DNA from: a virus
Length of the DNA: 30,068 bases
Strand: one strand, 5' to 3'
Virus record (IMG/VR): IMGVR_UViG_3300015374_000038
Span: 1 to 30,068 of that record
The notes beneath the pieces were generated by a model. The model was not told where the DNA came from. It was given only the letters and a program-made list of their open reading frames with translations, and did not search any database. Each line of letters begins with the position of its first letter. Within the stretch, counting starts at the first letter, position 1. Of the stretch, positions 1-7,458 are shown one piece after another. The position numbers and the translations under genes were made by a program.

Positions 1-1
1 C

Positions 2-625
2 CTCGACGAGTCCCTCGGCAACGAGACCTGGCGTGCCAACAAGCGCGCGGCCGCCCAGAAGATCGCGAAGACCGACTGGGAGTGCCAGTTCTGCCACCGC
101 CACCTGCCCCTCAACACCAAGGGTAACCACCTCCGGACATGCAAGCTCAACCCGGACCGCAAGCCGCGGATCAGCAAGGGTTCGAAGCGCCACGACCTGG
201 TCTCGTGCGAGTACTGCAAGAAGGGCATCAGCCGCGCATCCATGGACACGCACGTCAGGAAGACATGTCGCGTCGCACAAGCCATCCGCGAGGGCCGGCT
301 CGTCGACGCCACGCTCATGAAGGCCGGCCTCGCTCCCGAGGTCCCCGCCTTCGAGCCACCTGTCACAGTAGGCGATGGCGGACAGATCAGCTGGGTGATC
401 ACGGCCCCGACGGCGAGCACCAATCTAGTCGCTCGCATCGAAGAGGTCGACCCGACCGCCAAGCTGCAGTTCCAGCTCGACCTCATCAAGGCGGTCCTCG
501 AGATGGCTGTCGAGGAGATCCTCACCGACCAGTTCGACGGCGAGATGACGTTCTCGATGGCCCGCCGCATCGACGCCGGTCTCATGGCCTTCGTCGACGT
601 CTTGATCAAGGAGCTCCCGCGATGA
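2..625 (+). CDS. Tandem C2HC zinc-finger protein, 5' end missing
   Basis: The frame is open from the first bases of the window, so the start codon lies outside; 207 residues are visible. Two zinc-finger-like motifs stand in tandem in the first 90 residues: CQFC followed by 11 residues, H, three residues and C; then CEYC followed by 11 residues, H, four residues and C. Basic residues surround both fingers, which would suit DNA or RNA binding. The remaining ~120 residues, ending in a probable helical region, match nothing I recognise. The stop overlaps the next start (ATGA), so it heads a translationally coupled run of small genes. The zinc ligands are seen directly; nucleic-acid binding is inference. 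Confidence 0.75.
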   Translation, partial: LDESLGNETWRANKRAAAQKIAKTDWECQFCHRHLPLNTKGNHLRTCKLNPDRKPRISKGSKRHDLVSCEYCKKGISRASMDTHVRKTCRVAQAIREGRLVDATLMKAGLAPEVPAFEPPVTVGDGGQISWVITAPTASTNLVARIEEVDPTAKLQFQLDLIKAVLEMAVEEILTDQFDGEMTFSMARRIDAGLMAFVDVLIKELPR

Positions 626-726
626 TGTGCTTCATGGGCACGGACGTCGAGCTCGTCGCCTTCCTCGTGCTCGTCCTCGCGGTGCAGTTCTACTGGGAGC
701 TGCGCGCAGCAGGAGCACGGCCATGA
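622..726 (+). CDS. Small single-pass membrane protein (34 aa)
   Basis: A 34-residue ORF that starts with ATG inside the previous stop codon (ATGA). AAGGAG lies 8 bases upstream of that ATG, an ideal ribosome-binding distance. Residues 10-24 (ELVAFLVLVLAVQFYW and flanks) form one strongly hydrophobic segment followed by a short basic tail. Its stop again overlaps the next ATG by four bases. I do not recognise a family. The consistent ATGA overlaps and good Shine-Dalgarno sequence are the reason for calling it a gene despite its size; the function is unknown. Confidence 0.6.
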   Translation: MMCFMGTDVELVAFLVLVLAVQFYWELRAAGARP

Positions 727-890
727 CCTATCCGCAGGCGGTCGACTTCGTCGGCCGCAGTCGCTGGACGGACCGGGACCACGACGGTCCTCGGGAACAG
801 CGAGTCCTCCTCGAAGATGGACGTGTGATTTGGGTCGAGGAAGGCTCACAGCGCTGGGAGGAGGCGGCTCGTGCTACCCAACGTCGGTGA
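723..890 (+). CDS. Hypothetical small protein (55 aa)
   Basis: This ORF begins with MTYPQAVDFVGRSRW at an ATG overlapping the preceding stop, with CAGGAG 7 bases upstream. The product is hydrophilic, with a centre that looks like a short beta-hairpin (RVLLEDGRVIWVEEG) and an acidic/aromatic composition. The 3' end overlaps the next gene by 20 bases. No family is recognised. The call rests on its place in a tightly coupled operon. Confidence 0.6.
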   Translation: MTYPQAVDFVGRSRWTDRDHDGPREQRVLLEDGRVIWVEEGSQRWEEAARATQRR

Positions 891-1137
891 GCTGCGCGCA
901 GCGCTGTACGTCTACACGATGGCAGCCGGTCGTAAGGACCTGAGGCCCGAGACCCTCGAGCGTCTCGAGTACCGGGTCAAGAAGGCCTGCGCGGACGTGG
1001 CCTTCCCGGTCGACAAGACTCGGCACCCCTCGAACGTCAAGCCCCAGCCGTGGGACTCCACGGATCCGACCCAAGCCGACCTCGCGCGGGCGAGCCGGTT
1101 TCTGACCGTGTTGGAGGGCGGTAAGAAGGATCCGTGA
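871..1137 (+). CDS. Hypothetical protein (88 aa)
   Basis: A GTG start follows a purine-rich GGGAGGAGG ribosome-binding stretch inside the end of the preceding gene. The 88-residue product starts MLPNVGELRAAL and is mixed alpha-helical and charged, with no membrane segment or Cys motif. Its stop overlaps the next GTG start. I recognise no domain. It is probably one of the small accessory proteins common in early operons of actinobacterial phages, which is inference from position only. Confidence 0.65.
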   Translation: MLPNVGELRAALYVYTMAAGRKDLRPETLERLEYRVKKACADVAFPVDKTRHPSNVKPQPWDSTDPTQADLARASRFLTVLEGGKKDP

Positions 1138-1376
1138 AACCCTACGACCGCATGACTGACGACGAGCTGCGTCGGCATCAGTGCACCCGCAAGGTCTTCT
1201 ACCGCACTCGTGAGGAGGCGAAGCGCGCACTGCGGCTGATCAAGCAGAAGCACCCCGAGCACCGCGGCGCTGTGCGCAACAAGATCACGGTGTACTCGTG
1301 TCCCTGGGCCGTCTACGACGACGGCCCCCACTACCACATCGGCCACCGGCCGACGAAGAAGGAGCCAGAGGAGTGA
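1134..1376 (+). CDS. Hypothetical basic protein (80 aa)
   Basis: The start is GTG in a GTGA overlap with the preceding stop. The product is rich in Arg and Lys. It contains two Cys residues (HQCTRKVFY and YSCPWAVYD) about 36 residues apart and ends in an acidic tail. The pattern resembles short phage proteins with a single zinc-ribbon half-site, but only two Cys and scattered His (HYHIGH) are present, so I do not claim zinc binding. It is followed by the RuvC-like nuclease in a GTGA overlap, which places it in the same transcript. Confidence 0.65.
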   Translation: MKPYDRMTDDELRRHQCTRKVFYRTREEAKRALRLIKQKHPEHRGAVRNKITVYSCPWAVYDDGPHYHIGHRPTKKEPEE

Positions 1377-1840
1377 CGTTCTCGTCCATCTTCGTCGCCG
1401 ATCCGGGCGGCACGACCGGCTTCACCTACTGGCTGGCTTCGAACCCCTCGAAGCCGGCTGGTGGGTGGCAGCTGCCGTACCTGGAGTTCGCCGACTGGGC
1501 CGTCGAGTTCATCCACTCCGCCCAGCCGGGCACGATGGTGGTGATCAGCGAGGACTTCACGATCAACCCCGAGACCCACCGCAAGCCGGGCAGTCGCTGG
1601 TCGCTCGAGCAGATCGGCGTCTTGCGCATCGCCGCACAGCAGTGCCGTCAGCAGTTCGTGCTGCAGGACGTGGGCGACGCGAAGAAGTTCTGCCCGAACC
1701 CGGTCCTGCAGCAGCTGGGGTGGTACATCCCCGGCAAGGTGCACGCGAATGACGCGCTGCGCCACCTCGTCCTCTACTTCGCTCGGATTGGCTGGTACGA
1801 TGGTCAATCCTTCACCCCTAGAATCGGAGCCGCCACATGA
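1373..1840 (+). CDS. RuvC-like Holliday-junction resolvase family protein
   Basis: A 155-residue protein with the RNase H-fold pattern of phage RuvC-like nucleases. Residues 8-17 (VADPGGTTGF) carry the first acidic ligand, D10, in the usual DPG-x-TG setting. VVISEDF supplies E60, and HANDALRH (residues 124-131) supplies D127 with a following His. Members cut branched DNA in recombination or before packaging, using two metal ions. The GTG start lies in the GTGA overlap with the previous gene; a longer in-frame upstream extension is rejected because it would overlap that gene deeply. The SNF2-type helicase follows directly. The fold is fairly confident; the exact substrate is inferred. Confidence 0.7.
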   Translation: MTFSSIFVADPGGTTGFTYWLASNPSKPAGGWQLPYLEFADWAVEFIHSAQPGTMVVISEDFTINPETHRKPGSRWSLEQIGVLRIAAQQCRQQFVLQDVGDAKKFCPNPVLQQLGWYIPGKVHANDALRHLVLYFARIGWYDGQSFTPRIGAAT

Positions 1841-3714
1841 GCATCTTCCGCAAGGACGTCGTCCGCGCTGAGCTGACGACGGACGAACGTCGCATCTTCG
1901 TGACGCTCGCCGACTGGCGAGGCGACCAGATCGCCTCCATCCCCGGCTCCACCTGGCACAAGGAGACCGATCTCTGGACCGTGCCCAAGGCGTGGACCGC
2001 CTGTCTCGCGCTGCGAGGCGTGTTCGGTGAGGCTCTGGAGATCGGCCCGAAGCTCGAGCAGTGGGGGATGCACGAGCGGAACTCCAGGGCCCAGCCCTGT
2101 CGAGAGCATCGCCTCGACCTCGACGCTCCGGGTGACCCACTGCTCCGGCCGTTCCAACGGGCCGACGTGATGTGGCTGCGAGCCGCCCGTCGTGCCATCC
2201 TCGGCAACGGGACCGGGTCCGGGAAGACGGTGTCAGCGTGTGTCGCCTTGAGAGAGCTGGGACCGCAAGCGCTCCCAGCCGTCGTCTTCTCCATGAAGAA
2301 CATGGCCATCGAGTGGGAGCGGCACCTCCTCAGGTGGGGCAACCCGAACTGGCGGGTGGTGCGAGTGTCGGGTGGCGTAGCCGCCCGACGCAAGGCGCTA
2401 GCCACGCCGGCCGATGTCTACGTCATGCACTACGACGTCGCTCTCGCCCACTCACGGCTGGCACCGTTCGGCAACCTCCGCCTGAGTGAGAAGGATCGAG
2501 CTCCGAAGGAGCTCGATCGATTGGGACACCGCACAGTGATCGCCGACGAGGTGCACCTGTTGGCTGACCCCACTGCGAAGCGGACCCGTGCCTTGTGGGC
2601 CACGGCCTTCCACTCGGACGTCGACACCGTCTGGGGGCTGACCGCCACCCCGATGACCGGCGACCTCGGCTCCACGTGGTCGATGCTGCACTTCATCTCG
2701 CCAGATGAGTGGCCCGCGAAGACCAAGTTCGTGGATCGGTACGTGGACCGAGGCTTCAACGCCTGGGGCGGCATGGTGCTGGGCTCGGTCAAGCCCGAGA
2801 CGGCGGGTGAGTTCTTCGCTGGCTTTGAGCCGCGTTTCCGCCGGATCCCGGAGGAGATAGCCCTGCCGCAGCTGCCGCCCGCCATCTACGAGGTGAGGCA
2901 GATCGCCATGACTACGGCACAGGAGCAGGCCTACTGCCAGGCTGAGAAGTCCATGTTCGCTGAGCTGGCGGGTGACAACCTTGTCATGACTCGGTCGACG
3001 GAGCAGTTCCTCCGGCTGCGGCAGCTTGCCAGCTCTCTGGTCACGGCCGAGAACGAGACGTACGAGGACAAGGAGACAGGCGAGACGAAGTGGCGGCAGA
3101 AGGTGGACATGGTCCTGCCGTCCAACAAGATCGAGGCGGTCTTCGAGCTGCTCGACGAGATCCCGGCTGATGAGCCGTTCGTCGTGTTCGCCGAGTACCG
3201 GAAGCTCATCAACCTGTTGGCGCTGGAGCTGGCCAAGAAGAAGGTGCCGTTCAGCCTGATCGTCGGCGGCCAGTCCGAGGAGGGTCGGCAGGATCAGATC
3301 GACCGGTTTCAGAACGGTGAGAAGCGCCTGATCATCGCCACCATCGCAGCGGGCGGAACAGGCGTCACCTTGACCAGGGCCAACACCGCCGTGTACCTGC
3401 AGCGGCACGGAAGCATGGTCCTCAACATCCAGGCAGACGGCCGCATCCGGCGCATCGGCTCCGAGCACCACCAGTTCAGCCGGTACATCGAGATTCAGTC
3501 CGCCGGCACGGTCGACGCTCGGATCCTGGAGCTGATGCACCAGAAGAAGACGCGACTCGAGGACCTGCTGCGAGACGAGGAGGCGGTGCGCTTCCTCCTC
3601 AGTGCGCCGGACACCCCGGTCGACACACAGTTGGCCATCTATGCCGATCAAGTTGAGTACTATAAGCAGAACGCCGGGATCATCGATCCGCGGGATCTGC
3701 AGGAGGCTGCGTGA
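1837..3714 (+). CDS. SNF2-type superfamily 2 DNA helicase/translocase
   Basis: The 625-residue product has the full superfamily 2 motif set in order: Walker A ILGNGTGSGKT (residues 121-131), DEVH box (237-240), motif III LTATP (268-272), motif V AAGGTGVTLT (about 504-513) and motif VI QADGRIRRIG (532-541). Spacing and the Q-x-x-GR-x-x-RIG arginine-finger motif fit SNF2-like phage helicases, which translocate on double-stranded DNA with ATP. The first ~100 residues resemble a small N-terminal accessory domain. GGAG lies 7 bases before the ATG, which overlaps the previous stop. The C-terminal IIDPRDLQEAA is repeated, differently coded, in a 15-codon ORF 280 bases downstream. It probably acts in replication or recombination with its neighbours. 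Confidence 0.88.
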   Translation: MSIFRKDVVRAELTTDERRIFVTLADWRGDQIASIPGSTWHKETDLWTVPKAWTACLALRGVFGEALEIGPKLEQWGMHERNSRAQPCREHRLDLDAPGDPLLRPFQRADVMWLRAARRAILGNGTGSGKTVSACVALRELGPQALPAVVFSMKNMAIEWERHLLRWGNPNWRVVRVSGGVAARRKALATPADVYVMHYDVALAHSRLAPFGNLRLSEKDRAPKELDRLGHRTVIADEVHLLADPTAKRTRALWATAFHSDVDTVWGLTATPMTGDLGSTWSMLHFISPDEWPAKTKFVDRYVDRGFNAWGGMVLGSVKPETAGEFFAGFEPRFRRIPEEIALPQLPPAIYEVRQIAMTTAQEQAYCQAEKSMFAELAGDNLVMTRSTEQFLRLRQLASSLVTAENETYEDKETGETKWRQKVDMVLPSNKIEAVFELLDEIPADEPFVVFAEYRKLINLLALELAKKKVPFSLIVGGQSEEGRQDQIDRFQNGEKRLIIATIAAGGTGVTLTRANTAVYLQRHGSMVLNIQADGRIRRIGSEHHQFSRYIEIQSAGTVDARILELMHQKKTRLEDLLRDEEAVRFLLSAPDTPVDTQLAIYADQVEYYKQNAGIIDPRDLQEAA

Positions 3715-3717
3715 TGG
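3679..3717 (+). repeat. 39-base direct repeat, copy 1 (helicase 3' end)
   Basis: This stretch encodes the last 11 helicase residues, the stop and the ribosome-binding site (AGGAGG) of the next gene. It matches 33 of 39 bases of copy 2 at 3959-3997. All six differences are synonymous or fall in the stop codon (TGA versus TAA). Confidence 0.85.
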
Positions 3718-3950
3718 CCATATCCACACGACAACAGACCGGCCGCGCTGAGTTGGATCGCATCGCTTCAGCGGCAGGGTATCCAGGCGACGTTCCGGGC
3801 TACCTCATCGCCGTTAAGGACATGTCGATCGGGCTGAAGGAGACTGTCGAAGCCCGTCAGTCAGGGCAGATCGACGAGTGGGGATTTGTGGCGCACGTCA
3901 AGAACTACACCGTAGCCATGAAAGGTCTCCTCCAAGGAGCGCCGTGGTGA
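3714..3950 (+). CDS. Hypothetical protein (78 aa) between duplicated helicase tails
   Basis: The ATG overlaps the helicase stop (TGATG) and has AGGAGG 7 bases upstream. A GTG three bases earlier is too close to that site. The product (MAISTRQQTGRAELD...) is a mostly helical, soluble 78-residue protein with no recognised domain. It is bracketed by two copies of the helicase 3' end, so it could be a small inserted cassette. Its codon use includes more A/T third positions than the helicase, a mild sign of separate origin. Function unknown. Confidence 0.65.
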   Translation: MAISTRQQTGRAELDRIASAAGYPGDVPGYLIAVKDMSIGLKETVEARQSGQIDEWGFVAHVKNYTVAMKGLLQGAPW

Positions 3951-3994
3951 CTCACGAAATCATTGACCCGCGAGATTTACAGGAGGCTGCGTAA
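3947..3994 (+). CDS. 15-codon ORF repeating the helicase C-terminal tail
   Basis: GTG at 3947 overlaps the preceding stop (GTGA) and has AAGGAG 7 bases upstream. The peptide is MTHEIIDPRDLQEAA, whose last 11 residues equal the helicase C-terminus. The stop TAA overlaps the next ATG by one base, and the AGGAGG for that gene lies within the ORF. It may be a real peptide, a coupling leader for the next gene, or the displaced original end of the helicase gene after an insertion. I cannot decide among these. Confidence 0.45.
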   Translation: MTHEIIDPRDLQEAA

Positions 3995-3997
3995 TGG
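3959..3997 (+). repeat. 39-base direct repeat, copy 2
   Basis: This is the second copy of the helicase 3'-end repeat (copy 1 at 3679-3717). The same 11-residue peptide is encoded with other codons (for example CTG to TTA, CGG to CGA, GAT to GAC). The embedded AGGAGG serves the gene starting at 3994. Confidence 0.85.
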
Positions 3998-4242
3998 AAG
4001 AGGTCTGGGATTTGGACGAGATCCTCGCTCGAGGAGTAAACGCCAAGCTGGCTGCGCCGGCCTCGGAGGCGGAGCCGTTGCTGCAGTATCACGTGGTGGC
4101 GCATGAGCTCGAAGCCGGTGGGTACCTGGCAGTCATCTACGAGAATGGATCCCTAGTCCGAGTGCAGCGAATCGACCAAGCGTGGCTCACGCCGTGTGTT
4201 GGCGTCTCCTGTCCTGATCCAGTCGACGTCGTCGTCGAGTGA
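3994..4242 (+). CDS. Hypothetical acidic protein (82 aa)
   Basis: The ATG has AGGAGG 7 bases upstream, inside repeat copy 2. The product begins MEEVWDLDEILARG and is acidic, with a likely beta-rich middle (LLQYHVVAHELEAGGYLAVIYENGSLVRVQRI) that looks like a small barrel or sheet. Two Cys lie near the end. No family is recognised. The last codons overlap the GTG of the Cas4/RecB-like nuclease gene, so the two are coupled. Confidence 0.6.
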   Translation: MEEVWDLDEILARGVNAKLAAPASEAEPLLQYHVVAHELEAGGYLAVIYENGSLVRVQRIDQAWLTPCVGVSCPDPVDVVVE

Positions 4243-5225
4243 CCCTCGACCCCGACGTCAGGTACGTCACCAACTCCGAGACCTGGACGTGGAAGCGCTG
4301 CCGCCGGCGCTGGTACATCCAGTACTTCCGCAAGCTGGAGCCGATCCGACAGCCGTTCACCGGGCCGATGAAGACCGGCACTCGGGTGCACAAGGCGCTT
4401 GAGCTCGAGTACAGCCCGAACTCCACCGTCACGCTGCTCGAGGCCTACGAGCAGGTCGTAGCGGAGGAGAAGGCGCGGCTCGAGAACGAGGGGTCGCTCG
4501 TCCTCGAAGCTGACGTCAAGGCCTACGAGAAGGACGTCGACCTCGGTCGTGCCATGATCGAGGGCTTCGAAGAGTGGCGGGCTGAGACCGGCGTGGACGC
4601 CGGTCTACAGGTCACCGACGTCGAGCAGAAGGTGGACGTGGCGTCCGGGATCCCCGGCGTCCGGCTTCTCGGCAAGATGGACGTGCGCGGCTTTCGCAAG
4701 ATCGACGGCGCCCGGTACTTCATCGACCACAAGGGCGTGCAGTCCATCGTCAACTACGACGGTGATCGGGTCGTGCAGTTCCTCCACTACCACCTCCTCG
4801 AGCTGCTGTACCTGATGGAGCAGCACCCCGGCATGCCGCTGTCAGAGCTCCCGGTCTGCAAGGGCACCGCCGTCAATCTCGTCCGTCGAGTGAAGCGCAC
4901 GGCCAGCGCCAAGCCGCCGTTCTACGACCGGGTCTGGGTGTACCACTCGCTCGACGAGCTGCGCACCTACTGGGACCAGCTGCACGGCATGATCAACGAC
5001 ATCCTTCGAGCAGAGCAGCTGCTCGAAGAAGGTGCGAGCCACAACTTGGTCGCCTACCCCACCCCCGATTACAGCTGTGAGTGGCAGTGTCCGTTCTTCG
5101 ATGTCTGTGGTCTGATGAACGACCCGGCGTCCGACTCGGAAGGCTACATCTCTCGGTATCTGAGAGAGTACAATCCGGTTGAACGCTACGCCACAGACCC
5201 GGAGGACGAAGAACAGGATGCCTGA
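4239..5225 (+). CDS. Cas4/RecB-like PD-(D/E)XK exonuclease with Fe-S cluster
   Basis: A 328-residue nuclease of the RecB/Cas4 type. An early Cys (C21 in WKRCRRRW) and three C-terminal Cys (C280, C284, C290 in CEWQCPFFDVC) form the 4Fe-4S pattern of Cas4/AddB-type enzymes. The catalytic core shows H51 (motif I), D148 in GKMD, D163 and K165 in FIDHKG, and QFLHY (180-184), the Q-x3-Y motif typical of this family. Such enzymes degrade or process DNA ends, often producing 3' single strands. Directly downstream lie a Sak4-like ATPase and an SSB-like protein, so a phage recombination system of nuclease, annealase/recombinase and SSB is likely. There is no cas1/cas2 or repeat array here, so a CRISPR role is not implied. 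Confidence 0.82.
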   Translation: MTLDPDVRYVTNSETWTWKRCRRRWYIQYFRKLEPIRQPFTGPMKTGTRVHKALELEYSPNSTVTLLEAYEQVVAEEKARLENEGSLVLEADVKAYEKDVDLGRAMIEGFEEWRAETGVDAGLQVTDVEQKVDVASGIPGVRLLGKMDVRGFRKIDGARYFIDHKGVQSIVNYDGDRVVQFLHYHLLELLYLMEQHPGMPLSELPVCKGTAVNLVRRVKRTASAKPPFYDRVWVYHSLDELRTYWDQLHGMINDILRAEQLLEEGASHNLVAYPTPDYSCEWQCPFFDVCGLMNDPASDSEGYISRYLREYNPVERYATDPEDEEQDA

Positions 5226-5988
5226 AGACCGATCACTTGGCCTCCTCCTGCACGGAGGCTCGAAGGTCGGCAAGACGCGACTCGCTGCGAGTGCGCCGAA
5301 GCCGGTCCTCATCCTCGACGCCGAAGGCGGGAGCCGGTTCCTCAAGAACCCACTGCCCGGCCAGCAGCCGTTGCGGATGATCGAGTGGCAGATCGACAAG
5401 TACGCCCCGCCCGCCTACGACGGGAGTTGGGACGTCTGCGTCGTGTTCGTCCGGAACTACGCCACCATGCAGGCGGTCTACGCGTGGCTCGACTCGGGCA
5501 AGCACGACTTCGCTTCGGTGGTGATCGACTCCCTGTCCGAGGTCCAGCAGCGGTGCATCGACGGGCTCGTCGGCGTCAACCCGATGAAGACGCAGGACTG
5601 GGGCACGCTGCTGCGTGAGCTCTCCGGTCTCGTGCGCAAGTTCCGAGACCTCACGTTCCACCTCATCAAGCCGCTGCAGTGTGTGGTGCTCGTCGCCATG
5701 TCGCGGCAGGTCGACGGCAAGTGGATCCCCTACGCACAGGGCCAGCTGGCGACGACGCTGCCGTACTACATGGACGTCATCGCCTACCTGCAGGTCATGC
5801 AGCTGGACGATGGCTCCGGGAGCGGTGTCACCCAGTCACACCGCGTGCTGATGCTGTCGCCTGAACCCCAGTACGAGGCAGGTGACCGCACGTGTACCTT
5901 GCCGCAGTACCTCGTCGACCCCGACGTGGTCACGATGATCAACCTCGTGCATCCAGTCCATCAACCAGAAGGAGCCGTCAGTGGCTGA
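5218..5988 (+). CDS. Sak4-like RecA-fold ATPase
   Basis: The 256-residue protein has Walker A GGSKVGKT (residues 13-20), an early acidic strand LILDAEGG and Walker B VVIDSLSE (101-108), followed by the long helices and LVAMSRQ strand seen in phage AAA/RecA-type proteins of the Sak4 group. These proteins promote single-strand annealing or strand exchange and work with SSB. The chosen ATG overlaps the nuclease gene by 8 bases; an upstream in-frame ATG at 5179 is rejected because it lies further inside that gene and would put 13 extra residues before the Walker strand. The SSB-like gene follows with an 8-base overlap. Annealase versus RecA-like recombinase cannot be told from sequence alone. Confidence 0.75.
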   Translation: MPEDRSLGLLLHGGSKVGKTRLAASAPKPVLILDAEGGSRFLKNPLPGQQPLRMIEWQIDKYAPPAYDGSWDVCVVFVRNYATMQAVYAWLDSGKHDFASVVIDSLSEVQQRCIDGLVGVNPMKTQDWGTLLRELSGLVRKFRDLTFHLIKPLQCVVLVAMSRQVDGKWIPYAQGQLATTLPYYMDVIAYLQVMQLDDGSGSGVTQSHRVLMLSPEPQYEAGDRTCTLPQYLVDPDVVTMINLVHPVHQPEGAVSG

Positions 5989-6739
5989 AGTCAGCTGGGC
6001 AGATCTCGCCGGTCAGGCGGAGGACGCCCTCACCCCGATCCCATCAGGCGAGTACGACGCCGTCGTCACGAAGGCCGAGATCAAGTTCGCCTCGACGGGC
6101 AAGAAGATGTTCTCCATCTCGGCGAAGGTCACAACAGGGCCGCACGTCAACCGCATGTTCTGGAACAACTTCACGGTGACGCCGGACAACCCCAACGCCA
6201 TGCTGGTGTTCTTCCGGCAGATGAGCGTGTTCGGTCTGCCGATCGAGTTCTTCAAGTCGCTGCCCGCGGACGGCTCCGGCGACCACGCCATCCCGCAGGC
6301 CCTGATGGGCAAGCCGTTCCGCGCTCGCCTCAGCATCCGGTCCTGGCAGGGCATCGACTCCAACCAGCTCGACGCTGTGATGCCGCCGACCGCCGGCGTC
6401 GTGGCCGCTCCGCAGCCGGCCGTCGGGCCTCAGCCGGTGGTCGCGCAGCCTCAGGCGCAGCCAGTCACCGTCCCGCAGGCTGTGCCTGTTCCAGGCGTGC
6501 CGCAAGACGCCGCGCCTCCGCAGCCGGTCCAGGCCGGTCCCACCGTCGAAGAGCTGCAAGCGCAGCTCGCCGCCCTCCAGGCGGCCGCTCCGCAGCCGGC
6601 TCTGGTTGTCACGCCCGCGCCGGAGCCGGTTGCGACCACTGACTGGGCTGCACAAGCTCAGACGGTGTCGCCGACCGCCGAGCCCCAGCCGACGGCCGAC
6701 CAGAACCTCAACTCCACCACCCCTGCTCGGCCCTTCTGA
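5981..6739 (+). CDS. SSB-like protein (DUF669-like) with Pro/Gln-rich tail
   Basis: Starting at GTG (MAEVSWADLAG), residues ~15-130 form a beta-rich domain (PSGEYDAVVTKAEIK, GKKMFSISAKV, NRMFWNNFTV, GKPFRARLSIRSW) like the OB-fold/DUF669 proteins that replace SSB in many phages. Residues ~140-225 are a low-complexity Pro/Ala/Gln/Val linker with repeated PQP/AQP units. The protein ends in ARPF, where a terminal Pro-Phe resembles the partner-binding tip of SSB proteins, though the usual acidic residues before it are missing. It sits next to the Sak4-like ATPase, the expected partner. Single-strand DNA binding is inferred. Confidence 0.68.
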   Translation: MAEVSWADLAGQAEDALTPIPSGEYDAVVTKAEIKFASTGKKMFSISAKVTTGPHVNRMFWNNFTVTPDNPNAMLVFFRQMSVFGLPIEFFKSLPADGSGDHAIPQALMGKPFRARLSIRSWQGIDSNQLDAVMPPTAGVVAAPQPAVGPQPVVAQPQAQPVTVPQAVPVPGVPQDAAPPQPVQAGPTVEELQAQLAALQAAAPQPALVVTPAPEPVATTDWAAQAQTVSPTAEPQPTADQNLNSTTPARPF

Positions 6740-6740
6740 C

Positions 6741-7073
6741 ATGATCGGTGAGAACTGGCTGACGCTGACCCGCGAGCGCCAGACCCAGATCGGCACGCTC
6801 CCGCTCCACTCGGAGCGGGAGCGGGTCGACTACGTCAAGGACATGATGCTCGCCGCCCACGTCGAGCTCGCCGAGGCCCTGCAGTGTGTGGACTGGAAGC
6901 CGTGGCGCTCGGACCGCACGACGTCTCGGCCGGCCTTCGTCGAGGAGATGGTCGACGTGCTCCACTTCTGCGCCAACTTGCTCGTGGCCTTTGACGTCAC
7001 CGACCATGAGCTGCGTGAGGCGTACGCAGCGAAGAGCCGTGTGAACAAGCAACGTCTACTCGATACAAGGTAA
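6741..7073 (+). CDS. All-alpha dUTPase/dCTPase-like pyrophosphatase
   Basis: A 110-residue protein of the all-alpha NTP pyrophosphatase superfamily. It has the paired acidic helices that bind magnesium: E42-x-x-E45 in HVELAEAL and E69-x-x-D72 in VEEMVDVLHF, followed by a conserved-looking helix ending KSRVNKQRL. The second half (EEMVDVLHFCANLLVAF) resembles the matching region of dimeric dUTPases and of T4 gp56, which hydrolyses both dUTP and dCTP. It would act on the deoxynucleotide pool. Whether it prefers dUTP or dCTP cannot be read here, and matters given the putative dCMP hydroxymethylase at 18628-19443. It could also be a MazG-like housekeeping enzyme. Confidence 0.72.
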   Translation: MIGENWLTLTRERQTQIGTLPLHSERERVDYVKDMMLAAHVELAEALQCVDWKPWRSDRTTSRPAFVEEMVDVLHFCANLLVAFDVTDHELREAYAAKSRVNKQRLLDTR

Positions 7074-7076
7074 GAT
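7071..7076 (+). promoter_or_regulatory. Candidate -10 element for a leaderless start
   Basis: TAAGAT fits the actinobacterial TANNNT -10 pattern and lies 7 bases before the ATG at 7084, which has no good Shine-Dalgarno sequence. No convincing -35 is visible. A TAA stop of the preceding gene overlaps it, so this could be chance. Confidence 0.3.
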
Positions 7077-7083
7077 CGACGTC

Positions 7084-7458
7084 ATGATCACGATCAACCA
7101 GATCTGGAGGTACCTCCGCGGGCGCGCCCTCACGGCTGCTGCGCTCTCCGAGCTCCTCAACCGGGACCCCGACGACGTCAACCAGGCTCTCGAGACCCTC
7201 AAGGCAGCGAGGATCGTCAAGGAGACGAAGGGGACGTGGTCGCTGGTCGACGACGAGGCCCGACCCACTGACCTGCGCGACAAGCTCGTGCTCAGCACGG
7301 TCGTCAAGGCCAAGTCCGTGACCCGCGAGGACCTCACGCCTCAGATCCCCGGGTCGACGTCCGCGCAGGTCTACACCAGCCTCCGTCGGCTCACGCTGAC
7401 CGGGCTGGTGTCGAAGGTCAAGAACGGGTCTCGCACGCCCGTCTACCAGCCCGCCTAA
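7084..7458 (+). CDS. Winged-helix DNA-binding protein, probably two tandem domains
   Basis: The 124-residue product looks like two winged-helix units. Residues ~1-58 (MITINQIWRYLRGR, LTAAALSELL, VNQALETLKAARIVKETKGTW) and residues ~68-122 (KLVLSTVVKAKSVTREDL, SAQVYTSLRRLTLTGLVSKV) each show helix, helix-turn-helix and a wing ending in the next domain. This suggests a transcription regulator or DNA-organising protein binding DNA through recognition helices. A structured non-coding region with an operator-like palindrome follows, a plausible target. Start choice: ATG with a -10-like TAAGAT 7 bases upstream and no ribosome-binding site, possibly leaderless. The specific role is unknown. Confidence 0.65.
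   Translation: MITINQIWRYLRGRALTAAALSELLNRDPDDVNQALETLKAARIVKETKGTWSLVDDEARPTDLRDKLVLSTVVKAKSVTREDLTPQIPGSTSAQVYTSLRRLTLTGLVSKVKNGSRTPVYQPA

Noticed and set aside
33-320. Frame starting at an ATG-like codon near the left edge
   Set aside because: Another frame over the same bases encodes two zinc fingers and stays open from the window edge.
1331-2140. 269-codon minus-strand frame opposite the RuvC-like gene and helicase start
   Set aside because: Arg/Ser-rich shadow of the coding strand; no motif and no ribosome-binding site.
2452-3729. 425-codon open frame on the minus strand opposite the helicase
   Set aside because: The plus frame carries a complete set of helicase motifs. The antisense frame is open because of G/C-rich third positions, and its product is a low-information Leu/Arg/Val-rich sequence.
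4239-5225. Cas4-like nuclease as a sign of a CRISPR system
   Set aside because: No repeat-spacer array and no other cas gene are present. Cas4/RecB-like nucleases are common in phage recombination modules.
6741-7073. MazG nucleotide pyrophosphohydrolase
   Set aside because: The protein shares the ExxE/ExxD helices, but the EEMVDVLHFCANLLVAF region is more like dimeric dUTPase/dCTPase. The distinction remains open.
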